64,000 nt of DNA from Ganoderma boninense. Lineage: Eukaryota > Basidiomycota > Agaricomycetes > Polyporales > Polyporaceae. The translations under genes were made by a program, and so were the position numbers. The DNA lies in NCBI GenBank assembly GCA_002900995.3, contig CM035313.1, positions 1,178,001 to 1,242,000 of the forward strand, written 5' to 3'. This document shows, piece after piece, positions 12,403 to 24,988 of this stretch. The first letter of the stretch is position 1; each line of letters starts with the position of its first letter. The notes under the pieces were generated by a model that worked only from the letters and a program-made list of their open reading frames with translations, made no database searches and was not told the origin of the DNA.

Positions 12403-13994
12403 ATGCAGCATATTCTTCCTGGCGACACTGGGTCCCACTCTTGTGAGTCTTTGTGTCCGGGGAGGCCGCCATGAGGACAGGCTCTCTGAATCACGCTCAG
12501 CTGCAGGGCACACAGGCTCAATTAGGAGCCTCCCATTTGATATTGTCCACCTCCTGCTCGACTACACATCCCCCGTCGACCTCCTAAACTTGTGCTGCTC
12601 TTGTAAAGCTCTCTATGCACACTTTCAGAACGATTCTATCTGGAAGTACCTCTGCGCCTCCTACGGTCTCCGAGATTTCAGCCACTTCGGCGACATCACC
12701 CCTCGGTCTATCTACACCTCTCTCCTCTATCCTTATGGAGGTCTATTGGGCCTATGGGCAGGAGATCATCCTTTCGCAGGGAGTATCATGGAATTCAGAG
12801 TCTTTACGGGGGACGAGCGTGAGCAGGGAGGCATCATAGGCCAGGTTTGGCATTTTCCTCGATCCCAAACATCCACAGACGATGCTATCCTTTCCTCACT
12901 ATATCCGGGTGATGAAGATAAGCTTCGGTATTATACCGCCAGACCTCTCTGGCCTAGTTACAGACACAGAGCCGACACCAGGAAGTGGTACTCCGCAGGT
13001 TTACGTCCTCTGCGACAGCGACACCCCCCGGATAGTCCTCCGCCCCTCTGGTAGGACGGACCTCATCCAAAATGTCGGCACGCCCCATCTCTCCACCCTC
13101 GCATTCATACCCCAGTCCAAAACCGTGCACCACATCGAGTTCTACCGCCGGACGATCGACCTCCCCGAGTTCCCCAAGCCCGACGCGGCGTGGTTCGACT
13201 CCTCTCCTGGTCGTCTCCCCCGTCTCCCCGCACTCCTCGACGAGCCCCACACAGATCAGAGCAACATCATCAAGATCTTTCCGGCCCTGCAGCTGCCCAA
13301 GACGTGGTGCTCGCCCACCGCGGCCGCGCCACACCCCGCCATCTCCATCCGCTGCCCGCACGGCCGGCGGTGCGCATGCCACCTCACCCGCGTGCCCCCC
13401 TCGCCGTTCGCAACGCTCGAGCCCGCGCACCCGCAGTACTTTCCTCTGCGGCACCCGCTGCCCCTAGACACCGCTGCGGAGACGGACCCACGCTCGACCG
13501 GGTGGACGCTCGACAGCCTCGCAGGGCTGTGGTACGGCTCATACGGTGCGCATGGGACGGAGGTGTTGCACGTCGCGCGCGGGACGGCGTTCTGGATGGG
13601 CGGGATGTGCGCGACGAAGCTCACGGGCGACGTGAACGTCCCGCGCGGCGCGGTGAGCTGGGTGCTCCAGCAGACGGACGAGTACGGCGAGGACCCGGCA
13701 GAGTTCTGGGCGGAGCTGCGCGAGGAGCGGCCGCCCCGTGTCCTGACTGGGAGGGGACTGCTCGCTGCGAGGGGATTTGCGTGAGTTTCGCTCTGGGTTG
13801 CGTGACGGATTGAATGTGGGCGTGGGGGATGCTGACTGTGATTGCGTAGGGAGTCGAGTGTTATTGGCCTTGTAGCGGCGATCAAGAGTCCGGACGAGAT
13901 CCAGACGTTCTGGGCACCGCTTCAAGTGTTCCGGACGTACAGGCGATATAAGGGTCGCGAGGGAGAGATCCACGGTGCTGCACAAAACGAGTAA
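12403..13994 (+). CDS. F-box protein, FBXO31-like
   Basis: Proposed exons are 12403-12442, 12507-12908, 12964-13780 and 13850-13994, with consistent phases, giving about 467 aa. An F-box lies at about residues 20-60 (SLPFDIVHLLLDYTSPVDLL...CKALYAHF). The C-terminal half carries the block GLWYGSYGAHGTEVL...ATKLTGDVNVPRG, which matches the substrate-binding barrel of the metazoan FBXO31 family, and a later GRGLLAARGFA segment also fits. Members act as SCF ubiquitin-ligase receptors; FBXO31 reads C-terminal degrons and cyclin D in animals, but the fungal substrate is unknown. The first 13-codon exon and the 55-nt second intron (donor GTGATG) are the weakest parts of the model. A CxHGRRCxCH-like Cys/His cluster in the middle (CPHGRRCACHL) is unusual for the family. 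Confidence 0.8.
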
Positions 13995-16900
13995 TACCTG
14001 TACCATTGTACCATGGTATTGATCCCGACATGTTGCATTCAAACCTGATATCATGCATGCTACTGGAAGTCAGAATGGATTGCTCATACACTAAAACGTT
14101 ACAGGACCATCCTTGTCGGAAAGACAGGGCTTCTATGATTACTCCTAGGACGAGAAACACTCTAGACCCGAAGGTCAAAGAGTCTCAGCCCTTCGAAAGG
14201 GCGTGTTCCAAAAATTTACGCAGCAACTTGCATCCCAGGGGGAAATGCACCAACGTACGGCGACCCAACAGGCTGCTACCCCTCATACTCGAGCGTCCAT
14301 AAGATGGTCCAGTGGAAACCTCACTACGCTGACAATGTCGACGTAGCCGCGTGCAGTATCATAGCCTGACTGTCTGACTGCAGTGGGCAGGCGAGATGCC
14401 CCACCATGTTGCTACCGTGGACCAATATACGCTGGTTTATGCCACCATGCCACTGCGACGGCAACGCGGTCGGGGCTTTCGAAATCTGGCTGCATAAAAC
14501 AGAGCGGCACCCCACGGACCACAACAGGCATAGAGGACGTCAAACCCCTGCCAACTAATGTAGACCAGGCATACGACCGTGCTGTTCGCATCCTTGGCCA
14601 ACGGTACGCGAACTACCCTGCGCACTCACAAGAGCGCGACATCGCTTCGCGTGCCACCAAAGAGGAGCCTTCCATGTCCCTTCCCCAGCTCAAAGCTAGG
14701 CGAACGCAGTCGCCCAGCCTCGACGTCGAGCGATAAGGTAACAGCCTGTCTTGTCAATGGCGTGGTGGTTTCGCCAGAGGGAGATACACAGAAACCCTCG
14801 GTACCCTCTGAGAGGTACTTCTCCGGGCGTGGTCTGGGACCCTCCGTGTATGATACGTGCTACGATCGTTTGAGCATTCCGGGGGTTAGTCGCGCGAAGC
14901 GACCTGTACGGGCGGAATGTCTGGGCACTCGGAATATCCGAGGCGATGCATTTTTGTGAAAGAGTGTTCCCCGAAGGAACGGTGAAGTCACATTTGAAGA
15001 ACTGAGCATACACCAGAGGCTTCCGCTCCGTGGCACTGCCCCCGAAAGGCAGAAAGGCACGATGCAAGGTAGACAAGTATCTGTCTCCTCAGAGTGTCGT
15101 CAGTCAAGACGGGAGCCTCCTGCACCAGACCTCGTCCTCGGACAGAAGACTGCACAAAAACATCGCCGTGCTGGCTAGGCACGGCCAAATGGTGCACCCG
15201 ACAAGTATGGTCTGGCTAGACACATGCATATTGAAGGATCGTCGCTACTCACCGCCACCGATCGAGAGGCCGGCTGGTCTGACGGTCGCGCATGCACAAC
15301 GTTTGTTGCGTCTGCACGACTTTGGTGTTTGTTTCGCTCTCATCGGTGGCGGCGGGGATATATGTGCTATGTTATGCATGCGTGCTGATGGTGGTCTGGA
15401 TATTTAAACACCATTCGCATCCCTCAGCTACATGCTGGGTGCAAGCAGCGTCGAGCTCGCCCAGAGGGGCGATCGACACGATGCTTGCACACACAGGGAC
15501 AGATGCTTCGTGCCACTTCGTTTGCGAAGGGTGCCACAGCTTCGCTCGGGGTTGGGCAGACAAGTGCCCTTCCCGCGTCCAAGCGATAGTCTCGTGTGGA
15601 GGCAAGTGAGAAGTTGGAACTCACGGGTGCGACCGAGGCGCGACTAGGCTGCAGGGAGTTTGCAGAACTGTGCTAGCCGACGATGGTGTCTCCTGGAGCA
15701 TGAATACTGTGTGGGAAGGCGCAAAGTGAATGGAAAGAGGGTGAAGCTACACATTGAGGACAAGGAAAACAAGGAGATTAGGGGGGGCCGGAGCGTGAGG
15801 CTGCTGCGGTAATCAAGCGTGGCGCCAATGACCATGGAAAGATGCCTAATTTCCCGAATAAGTAGGTTGGCTACCCAACGCTATTACTTAGAGCATCGCT
15901 AGTCGAGACTCGCTTGAGTGCAGGAGCATCGTATGCCATGTGCGTAATACAAGGCGAAGAGTCGAGTCCAGAAAGAGTGCAATCGGTTGAGCGGTTGGGC
16001 GAATTCACCGAGACGGATTTCGGCCAGGAAATTGGAGCTCAACTGTACGACCCGGAATCATCAGGCAGCGAGCCTTGGACAATCTCATCCATTTGCGGGT
16101 TTCATTCAGGCAAAATCGACAACTCCTAGTCACCTGCCCTGCGCTAAGCAAGCAGTCTATCGGGCAGCGGCCTTCACGTCTCTTACTCAGGACGTGTGAT
16201 GGGCGCGCGGCGACTCAGGTGTGAGAACTGCGGAGGCATTGTGGCAATAGAGAGCACATAGGCTCAAGGATTATCCCCAACGACAGGTTGAGAAGGACCG
16301 GTCGCTGTAAGCCATGAGATGGAGTACGGCATGAAGGGGGTTGAAGAAGCTCTTATGCGACGGCAAGGTGTGGTCCGCGGTGTTTGTTTGACGGTGGACC
16401 GTGAAGATAGTCTGGCATAACCAGCGGATTACAGGGGGCTGGCGTGCAGAAGCGACAATGTAGTATTGAAGAAGGATGGTTGGACGACCTGTATATGCAG
16501 TCAACCTATCCTGAAGCACATGTCGATGCACCAAGACCGCTCATGTGTCCTGCTATGTATTCAATGAGATATGTTTCAAAAGGACGCGCGAAGAGGAAGA
16601 GCCGTACCATCAAACTCTGTCACCACGGCATGTGGGAAAAGAAATGAATGGCTTCGCCGAGTGCCATAGGTGCGGTAAACGGTACTAGCGATCACCACGG
16701 TACTTCGTCTGACACACCTACTTCTGCAACGGCTGGATGACCGGGCAGTTAGGACTCAGCATGCATGCCTTCAGTCGTGTGGCGGGTGTTTGGGTGCAGT
16801 TAACTCTAAGCAGCATAAATTAGTTACGGGGTCGGACTTTGGGAGGAGAAACGAGATGGACGTGCGACACAGGAGGCACAGGCGCCTGAAAAATTAAGAG

Positions 16901-17018
16901 GGTGACGGAGCGGCACGTGACCCAAGCCGCCGAGGAACTTTACAGTTCTAAGAGGTTGGATTCAAACTCCGCCTGTAGACCTCTTCCCCCGTATCTACCA
17001 CTCCACTCACCCGCAAGA
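13995..17018. other. 3.0-kb gene-free stretch
   Basis: Short open frames occur on both strands but none has recognisable motifs or coherent splicing. I see no tRNA, long repeat or transposase signature. The last 150 bp before 17019, with short pyrimidine tracts, is the likely promoter and leader of the ribosomal protein gene. Confidence 0.5.
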
Positions 17019-17828
17019 ATGGGCTGTAAGTCGTCGCTCCCGTCCTCCTCGCTCCCCATTGGTCTGTATGAAGCCATGCTGAACGTACTGTTCTCCAGCC
17101 AACAAACCTCGTGGATTGCAGGCAGCGCGCAAGTTGCGCACCGACCGCCGTGAAAATCGCTGGGTGAGTCTGTCCATCCAGACCCCCCTTTCTTCATCGC
17201 CTTCCCATCCTGCCTTCATGTCGGGCGCAAGCTCATCTTTGCGATGTTTGCACCTGGCGATCTGTAGGCGGACAAGGCGTACAAGAAGCGCGCCCTCGGC
17301 AACATCTACAAGACCTCCCCTACTGGAGGTTCCTCCCACGCGAAGGGCATCGTGCTCGAGAAGGTCGGCGTTGAGGCCAAGCAGCCCAACTCGGCCATCC
17401 GCAAGTGCGTCCGTGTCCAGCTCATCAAAAACGGGAAGAAGGTCACCGCGTTCGTCCCGGTAAGTCTCTCTCGCCCATGATTACCATCCTATTTCGCAGC
17501 ACCCTGTCGGGCGTTCAGCGCATCCGAGCAGTCGGAGCGCTGGCCGTGTGAGTGCTGAGAGCGTCCAGTCCTAACCGCGCCGTTTCCCTTCGCAGAACGA
17601 TGGTTGCCTTAACTTCGTCGACGAGAACGACGAGGTCCTGATCTCTGGCTTCGGTCGCCGGGGTAAGGCTAAGGGTGATATTCCCGGTGTCCGTTTCAAG
17701 ATCGTTAAGGTGTCCGGTGTCGGTCTTCTTGCGCTCTGGAAGGAGAAGAAGGTACGCGGACGTCCATTCGCATCCAATCGCCGACATTGACGCTGAACCT
17801 TGTCTTGCAGGAGAAGCCCCGGTCATAA
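17019..17828 (+). CDS. RPS23: 40S ribosomal protein S23 (uS12)
   Basis: Five exons: 17019-17025, 17099-17163, 17268-17459, 17596-17751 and 17811-17828. They encode about 145 aa: [15 protein letters not shown], then the near-invariant core [34 protein letters not shown] and [15 protein letters not shown], ending KEKKEKPRS. uS12 sits at the decoding centre of the small subunit, and the QPNSAIRK loop holds the proline that is hydroxylated in eukaryotes. The first coding exon is only 7 nt, as is common for ribosomal protein genes. The third intron (17460-17595) is 136 nt, longer than neighbouring introns, and could hold a small RNA (see findings). Confidence 0.97.
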
Positions 17829-18474
17829 GCGCGTCGCATATCCTTGCTGCCTCATTCGTTCATCCTGCTTTCTTGAGCCACCAGGGCATGTCATGTCTGT
17901 ACCAATTACCATATCGTATGATCGAGAATGAGTCGTATGCACTATGCCACGCATTTTACTCCCCCATGCTCAGACTACAATTCACGTTTGACAAGTTGTC
18001 CTAAGCCTCTGACATGAATACATATGCATGAACCGGAAGATCCGCCAACTCGTCCTGGACCCGAGCTTCTTTACGCAAGAACGGAATTCGCACTTCTTCA
18101 TATGAATGGCGCACACCAAAATGTCATTCGAGGGTCGAGGACAGGGAACACGACAATTTCGTGGGAGATGACGAAACAGGTGGCACGAAACGAAAAGGCA
18201 TATCCAGGAGAATAATCAAGGGGTGTACTACTACGATCGAGACCGGTTGCAAGGCGTGCAAAGCGACAGATATTATGCGATGTACAATAATAACAGTCAA
18301 AGAACTGAGCAACTCGTCCGTCGTCCACGAGCGTCGAGGGTGAACGCAAGAAAGCGAAAAAAAAAACGGACGCCCACAGCAGCACACACCGCGCTGCGTC
18401 CCCCATCCACTTGCCCATGCGGAAGCACATGTCGTCCCGTCGCGCGGGCACCTGGGTTCCTAGTAGCAACAAGC
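17829..18474. other. Convergent 3' flanks of RPS23 and the CDP-DAG synthase gene
   Basis: The two genes converge here. The stretch holds their 3' UTRs and an A-rich run near 18357-18366. No gene is seen. Confidence 0.5.
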
Positions 18475-20723
18475 TCAGAGCTTAACGGGCACGCCTTGGC
18501 TCTCGAGGTATCGCTTGAGGTCGGACATGAGCTCGAGCTGCTCCGCGAGGGTGAGGCCGCTGACGATCGTCTGCAGCACCGAGCCGACGGTGACGTTGTT
18601 CTGGCGGATGAGGCTGCTGTAGTAGACGTAGGTGAAGACGCCCATGAGGAATCTGCGGGGACACGGGAACGACGAATCAGCATGCCGACAGTCGTAGGAG
18701 CGGAGAGTGAAGGGAAGAGGCCACGTACTGGCAATCCATACGGTCAGTCATACCACCATGTCCCGGGATACTGTGGCCGAAGTCCTTGATGTCGAAGGCA
18801 CGCTTGAAGCCGGAGGCAAAGAAACCGCCAAAGGGCGCGACGAGGGAAGCGAAGCAGGCAAGGACTAGGAGGTGTAGTTGGTACGGCGCGTAGGGAATCG
18901 TGGTCTGGCTTCCAAGCTAACGATGGAAAGGATCAGTTAGCAAGGGCTAGCTCGACAAGAATCACGGGCATCCAACTCACGAGGGGTGCAAGGAACACGC
19001 GAAGTGGGAGGGGCATAGCCCAGTCGCGCCACACGAAGACCGGGTTGGGCGTGCAGTGGAACTCACTGCTCCACGCGCTGACACCAAGGTCATCAACAGG
19101 GCAGATCATGTAGTCGAAGCGCATGAAGTAGGTGCCCCAAAGGAGACCAAAGATGAGCGTGCTGAAGAAGGCGCCGATGAAACCCTCGACCGTCTTCTTG
19201 GGCGACAGCTTGATAAGAGGGGTGCGGCCAACGGTGATACCCCAGACGTAGGCAAAGACGTCGTTGCAGATGACGAGGGAGGCGGGAACCCAGAACCAGA
19301 TGAGACCCTCGAGGATGTTGTTCACGATGAAGTGGCTAGAAGTGAATGTAAGATGAGGGGTTGGCGACGAAGCCATGCCGGACGAACCTTGAGACGACGA
19401 TGAGGAGCAACGTCATGTGGACCCAGCAGAACAGACCAAACTGCTGCTTGAGGTAACCACGCTTGAGGGACAACACGAAGCCAACGAAGCCGATCAAGTA
19501 CAGCGTGAAGCTGACGAAACGGTGGTTCGTGGCGAACGGCGTCAGCTGCGCGTTGGAGAACACGACATGCTGCAACAGCAAAGCGTGAGCCCAGGTACAT
19601 TAGCAAGGTAGGGGTTGGACGGACCTTGAAGTAGTAGATGATGCTCTCGCCATACAGGAAGTAGTTTGTGACAGCGAAGAAGTACCAGTTCAGGGTCTTG
19701 CTCCACGGGTCACGTCCCCGCACGTTCTCCCCACCGCTGTCCTTCCGCTTCAACGAGAACAGCGCGGTGACCTCCCGGTACACCAAAGTCTGACACAGCA
19801 TCACGAGGATAACCATATATGCATGACCCATGAGCAGGAGAGCTAGCCAGACGAGTCGCGTGAGCAACAATGTTGCATACTGGTGGAAGAACGGCAGTCC
19901 ACTCACTAATGAAGCCCCCAATCATGATGAACGTCCAGAGCGTACGGGTCACGAAGCTGGCCCTCTTCTTGACTTGCTCCTTCTCCTCTGGCGTGAGCCG
20001 CTTCTCGGGCGGGTTCTCGATGTCGGTCCGTCGGGGTGGTGAGGCAGGCACCTTCTCCGGGGTGACATAGGTCGCCTGTGCAGGCGGCTTCGACTCGGGA
20101 GCAGGCGCAGGCGCAGGTACATGGCGCACGGGCGGCGACGGAACGGCAGGTGCAGGGGGCTCTTTTGGAGGAGCTGGGGGAGCGGAGCCATTCACCTTGG
20201 GCAACGAGCGGGCAGCACCATTTACGGGCTTGGGCGCGACGACGGGCTGAGGTGTCGCCTCTGGCTCCGGCTCTGGGGTCGTGTCCTCCTCCAGCGATGC
20301 TGCCAACGCATTCACAATCACCGGCGACGTCGCAACGGGGGGTGTTGAGTCGTCCGAGCGCGCCGAGGCCTCTGACGGCGAAGAGTCAGCAGGCGGTACG
20401 TCACTGTCCGCGGCTTTCTGTGCTCTGGCAGCAGCGCGCGCCGCTTTCTCGAGCTGACGTTTTTCTGCGCGGGCCAACGCCTTTTGCTTCTTGAGTGCGC
20501 TCTTGGACGGCTTTGCGGCGGACTCGGAGGCACTATGACCGCCACATGTAAGCACACGCCCCAGGGACACGACCAGCCGGAGCCACGGAATGAACGGTGC
20601 GTCATACCTGTCGGGCTGCGATGCGGTGGTCTCGTCGACGACCTCCTCCTCGGTCTCTTCCCCAGACTCGACGCCGAGTGCCTCCCAGGCGGTTTTGGAG
20701 GTGAATGCTGCTCGCGAGGACAT
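18475..20723 (-). CDS. CDS1: CDP-diacylglycerol synthase (phosphatidate cytidylyltransferase)
   Basis: Seven minus-strand exons (20723-20608, 20532-19907, 19842-19625, 19569-19388, 19335-18981, 18916-18729, 18652-18475) join in phase to about 620 aa. The enzyme makes CDP-diacylglycerol from phosphatidate and CTP, feeding phosphatidylinositol, phosphatidylserine and cardiolipin synthesis at the ER. The complete family signature S-x-x-K-R-x4-K-D...H-G-G-x-x-D-R-x-D is present at residues 534-560. Several hydrophobic helices precede it (MIGGFI...[37 protein letters not shown]). The first 220 residues are a hydrophilic Ala/Pro/Glu-rich extension, longer than in yeast. The intron at 19906-19843 was placed so that GGFI joins LLLMGHAYM. 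Confidence 0.95.
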
Positions 20724-21134
20724 GATGGAGGTGGTGGGACGAGGAAATGGAGCTTAGAGCCGGTGACAGTAACACTCCCTGCATATACACGTGCTACCCG
20801 AAGTGGTCTTCCCCTCCAGACGCCCGCCACGGCCACAGCAGACACGCAGATCCAGAGGAAATAACCCCATCCTATTTCCCTTCGAGCACCGCACGCGACA
20901 AAGAGGAGATATGTGATACAGAACAACAACTATTGACACCGGTTTCTGCGACAGGACTTCTACAGATACTAAAAAGACATGTGTATATGCGATGTGTATG
21001 GTGGGGATATGCGACGAACAGTGTGGGGAGAGCGAGTCAATCAGTGGATCGTCCGGGGTAAATATGGAGTGAGTAGCCCGTGTAACTTGAATATGCGCAT
21101 CCGAACGTGTGAGGGTAATAATGTAGGAATAACG
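20724..21134. other. Short intergenic region between two minus-strand genes
   Basis: It holds the promoter of the CDP-DAG synthase gene and the 3' flank of the topoisomerase gene. No coding or RNA gene is seen. Confidence 0.5.
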
Positions 21135-24100
21135 TCAGAACTTCCAGTCCAAGTCCACCTCCATTGCCCAGGGGACTACGCGAGCCGGTCAATTCCATCG
21201 CCAAAGGTAGGGGCAAATGAGTGTACGTACATTTCGTCATCAAGGTCTTCGAGAACAGCTTCTCGACGGGCACGTCGTGCTCCTTGCACCACGCGACGGT
21301 GATCCTATGTCAAGGTAAGCAAACGAAGTTACGACACCGGCGACACGCGGGGATGTACCTTGGGTCCAAGTAGTTGATTTTACTGCCGACGCACAAGAGC
21401 CATCAACAAGTGTCCCGGCAAACGACGACGGCAAGAGTAGCACTCACCTCGTGCCCAAAGCGACCTCCTTGCCCGCCTCCCTGTCCTCCATCTGCAGCTT
21501 GAATGTCTTGATCTTCTCGTCTAGCTTGTCTATCGCCTCCTCAATCTTCTCCGTCGGCTTTTCCCTCTTAGGCGTGTGCTTCTCGGTGCCGCGCTCCTTC
21601 TTAAGCCGCTTGTAATCCGCCTCTATTTCTTTCAGCTTCTCCTTAAGCACAGACTCGTCCTGCTGCTCCTTGCCGTCCTCGGCAGCCTTCTCATTGTCCT
21701 TCTGGAACTTCTTCTCGGCCTTCTCCAGCTCCTTGGCCTTGAGGTTATCCTCGTGCGTAGCGATCGCGTCGTCATCGAGGTCGGACTCGGGCTCCTTGTA
21801 TCGTTTGTCCTTCTTGTACTTGGCATCGATGGCGAAGAGGGCATGACGAAGCTTCATGCGCTCGTACTTCAAGCCACGCAACTAGCCGATGCTTCAACAT
21901 GAGCATGTCATCACAATGGACGATGAGTGACTGGCGTACTTTATCCCGCATCTTGCCCATAGACTGCTCGTGCGTCTTGGGCACCGCACGTTGATGGTTA
22001 CACAAGATGGCGACCATGCGGTTGGCGTGATTGTAAGCGTTGAGCTTCTCTTGAACCGTGCCCTTCTCAGGGGTGCCGCGATCGAGGAGGTTCTGGAACG
22101 TCAACGACGCATTGTACGTACGGAAGACCTTCGCAGTAAGGCCCTTCATGTACGACGCCAGGTGACGGTTCAGCGCGCCCGTCTAAGGATGTGGCCAGTT
22201 CGACGTCAACAACAAATCGCGCAGCAAAGGCATCAAAACACAAAGCGCACATTGACACGGTCGAACAGTTCGTCCTCAGCGTTCTTGCCGTTCTTGAAGA
22301 TCCGGATATTCTTATACACCTGTTCGTCGACAGCAACCTCATTGTAGTACCGGATCGAGTCTTTACCCAAGAAGTCGAACACGAGCTTGTTGGGCGGCTC
22401 AAGCGTGACGTGCTCGCAACGCAGAGAGCAACAGCCGACGGTGTCCGCTTCGTCGTCTCCCTTCTCGTTACCAGCTCGAAGCGCGAGTTTGTCGATGAAG
22501 TACATCGCCGTCGCGCGCTGACGTTCGCCCATGTTCTTGTTCCTCAGCGCGTCGTTGTAGTCGTTCCGAATCTGGTCTACATATTTCTAGAGTCGACCAA
22601 CAGTCAAAACTGTGCAGCGTATGGGTAAACAAGGACGCTGAAGGACCAACCTTGAGCTCGCGGGCCTTCTCGAACTTCGTCCAGTCGCTCTGACCTTTGA
22701 TAGAGCTACCGGCTGCCAAGAATACGTACTTGTAGTTCCCGTTCACGTTCTCGACCCAGTTCGCTAGCCAGGTAACAGTGTTGTCGTTGACGACTTCCTT
22801 CCAAGTACCCGGAACATTGGGCGTTGGGATGGGAACGTCCTTGCCAATGTTGATCGTGATGTCCTCGGGACGGACTCGAAGCTATGGACACCGAAGTTAG
22901 CAACGAATACATTGAAGCGAACGAAACATGGCAACCTTCAGAGCACCCTTCTTGGGGTGGTCACCTCGGCCACGGAACAGACCCGGGGGTTCGACACGGA
23001 AGTTGCCAACCTTCTCTTTGCGGCCGTCAAGCGTGCAGTGGGTATATGGAGCCTCCAGTGCATCCTTCGCCGCCTTCGCCGCTTTCTTCTCCGCTGATGT
23101 CATTGACTTCTTCCTGGCTTTCTCGGCCTCGAAGTGCTCAAAGATCAATCTAAAGTCACAGAGCTCGAATTTCGTGATCTTCACGCTATTCTTCTGCTCG
23201 GGGATATGAATACATGCATTGATATACATGACGTTGCGTAGCACGCACCGGAGGATATTTCTTGAGGATCTTCAAGAAGTCATCAAAGAAGTTCTTGTTG
23301 AACGTCGTATCCTTGGCGTGCTCCGTGTCTACCATGGCGCCGTAAAAGCCTGCGACTTCCTCCGCCTCGGGAAGCAGGTCGACGGTCTGGTCTGTGAGCA
23401 AAGTATTTGAGTACGCTATGCACCCCGAATGAACGACGACAGGCTTACCGTTGTACTTCATCTTGACATGTTTGGGAAGTGGCTCGTACGGTGGCGGGAA
23501 GTACACACCGTTGTGCTCTAACATCTCCCACTTGACGGAGCCATCGCGGTTTGCGCTCTGCTCTTCCCACCACTTGTAGGTATCTTCCGCCTCTTCCTCC
23601 TTCTTCGCACTACCCTTCTTGGGTATCGCGTCTACGTCCTCCTCTTTCTTCGCGCCCCTCTTCTTCGGCTTGACGTCTGTGGACGCCTCCGCCTTGACCT
23701 TTGGCGCGGTGGCTCCCTTCTTGGATGGGGTGGCGCGCTTCTTCTTGAGCGGCTTATCGTCCTCAGAGAAGCTCTCGTCGTCGGCTTCGCTCTCCACCTT
23801 GACCTTGCGTTTGCCTTTCACGGGCGCCTTCTTCGGTGGCGGAGCGGGGACATCATCCTCGGACTCGACGTCTGGCTCGGACTCGGACTCCTGCTTGGCC
23901 TTCTTCTTCGGTGGTCTACCCTTCCCTTTCGTCGTCGGCGCCGCCTTGCCCTTGCCATTAGCCGCGCGCTTAGGCTTAGCTAGGGGGACATCGTCGTCGT
24001 CCTCCGACTCGACAATGGCTTTGCTCGCGCGAGCGGCTCGTTTTTTGGTGGCGGCAGTCGGTTTAGGTGTGGCAGCAGCAGACTTCGTCTGGGATGAGGC

Positions 24101-24423
24101 AAGAGGCTTATCGTCTTCGCTCGATGACTCGGTAACAACAGCCTTTTTGCGTTTGAGAAGGCGGGTGTCCGGGGTCATGGGCTCGGACTTGGGACGGGTG
24201 GCTTGAGACTAAGACCGAAGAGTGTGGGTGTTTCCGCGACCGCTTTGTAGCAAATAAACGGACGCACCAGGGGCATGTCGTCGTCCTCACTCATGGAGGA
24301 GTCGGGAAGGGCATGTCCGTTGCCGTTGAGGGATACGTGTCCGTTCTGAGCACCCCTGGCAGCAGAGGTCTTGAGACTGAGAGGTCTGTCGTCGTCTGAG
24401 AGCATGGATACATCGCCAGACAT
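21135..24423 (-). CDS. TOP1: DNA topoisomerase I (type IB)
   Basis: Eleven minus-strand exons join in phase to about 899 aa: 24423-24268, 24208-23449, 23391-23249, 23193-22936, 22881-22651, 22586-22251, 22182-21940, 21881-21448, 21382-21359, 21304-21231 and 21175-21135. The first 230 or so residues are a Lys/Glu/Ser-rich nuclear tail with repeated ESEDD blocks. The core follows: [75 protein letters not shown] and [15 protein letters not shown] charged coiled-coil linker leads to SKINYLDPR. The active-site tyrosine is about Tyr858 and is encoded in a 24-nt exon. The protein ends in MEVDLDWKF. It nicks one strand through a 3'-phosphotyrosine link to relax supercoils during transcription and replication. 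Confidence 0.96.
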
Positions 24424-24799
24424 GGGGGATATACAAGCACGGCGGTAGGGACAGGCTGGTGGGGGAGCAGAGAGAAGGAGGAATGGACGTGAGACAAGAA
24501 AAGCAAGCTGGGGAAGGGTGCCAGCTGCAATCTGTTGAAGTATCACCGCACCTGCCCTAAACATTCCAGCCACGTGCACGGCGCCTAGTGTGGCAGGAGG
24601 CCGGAGACGGTCGGCGACACGCGCGGCGACGCAGACCACACCGCGACCGTGCCACAGCCCAGCAGCTAGTACCAGTGCCAGCTGCAGACCCCTCGAGTCC
24701 CCTCTTCCGGCCACCTGCAGCCATCCCTTCTCTGCCGTCGTCATCTCGTTCGTCCGTTCATTGTGCCTCTGCGCTCACCTCTCATGCCCCTCCCCCCAG
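24424..24799. promoter_or_regulatory. Divergent promoter of TOP1 and the complex I subunit gene
   Basis: About 375 bp separates the two starts. A pyrimidine-rich tract ending TCCCCCCAG immediately precedes the plus-strand ATG, so a 5' UTR intron ending at 24799 is likely. Confidence 0.4.
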
Positions 24800-24988
24800 A
24801 TGTCGCCTCCCAGGGACCCCCAGCTCTTCCGCGACCCGTGGGCAAAACGCGAGGCCTGGCGCACCCATCCCGTCTTCTCCCGCCGCCAGATGTTCGCCCG
24901 CGCATTCCCTGGCTTTGGTGTCGCCGTCGTCGCCTTCACGGCCTACGTGATCGCCGATAACTTCCTGACGAAGGACAAGTCGCATTGA
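24800..24988 (+). CDS. NADH:ubiquinone oxidoreductase subunit, NDUFB3/B12 family
   Basis: This is a 62-residue protein in a single coding exon. It carries the B12-family motif DPWAKREAWRTHP, then FSRRQMFARAFPGFG, then one membrane helix (VAVVAFTAYVIADNF) and a short Lys-rich end. The family is a small accessory subunit of the membrane arm of mitochondrial complex I. The start was chosen at the MSPPRD methionine because it follows a splice-acceptor-like sequence. The frame stays open upstream to 24590, but that part is low-complexity and unlike the family. Confidence 0.85.
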   Translation: MSPPRDPQLFRDPWAKREAWRTHPVFSRRQMFARAFPGFGVAVVAFTAYVIADNFLTKDKSH

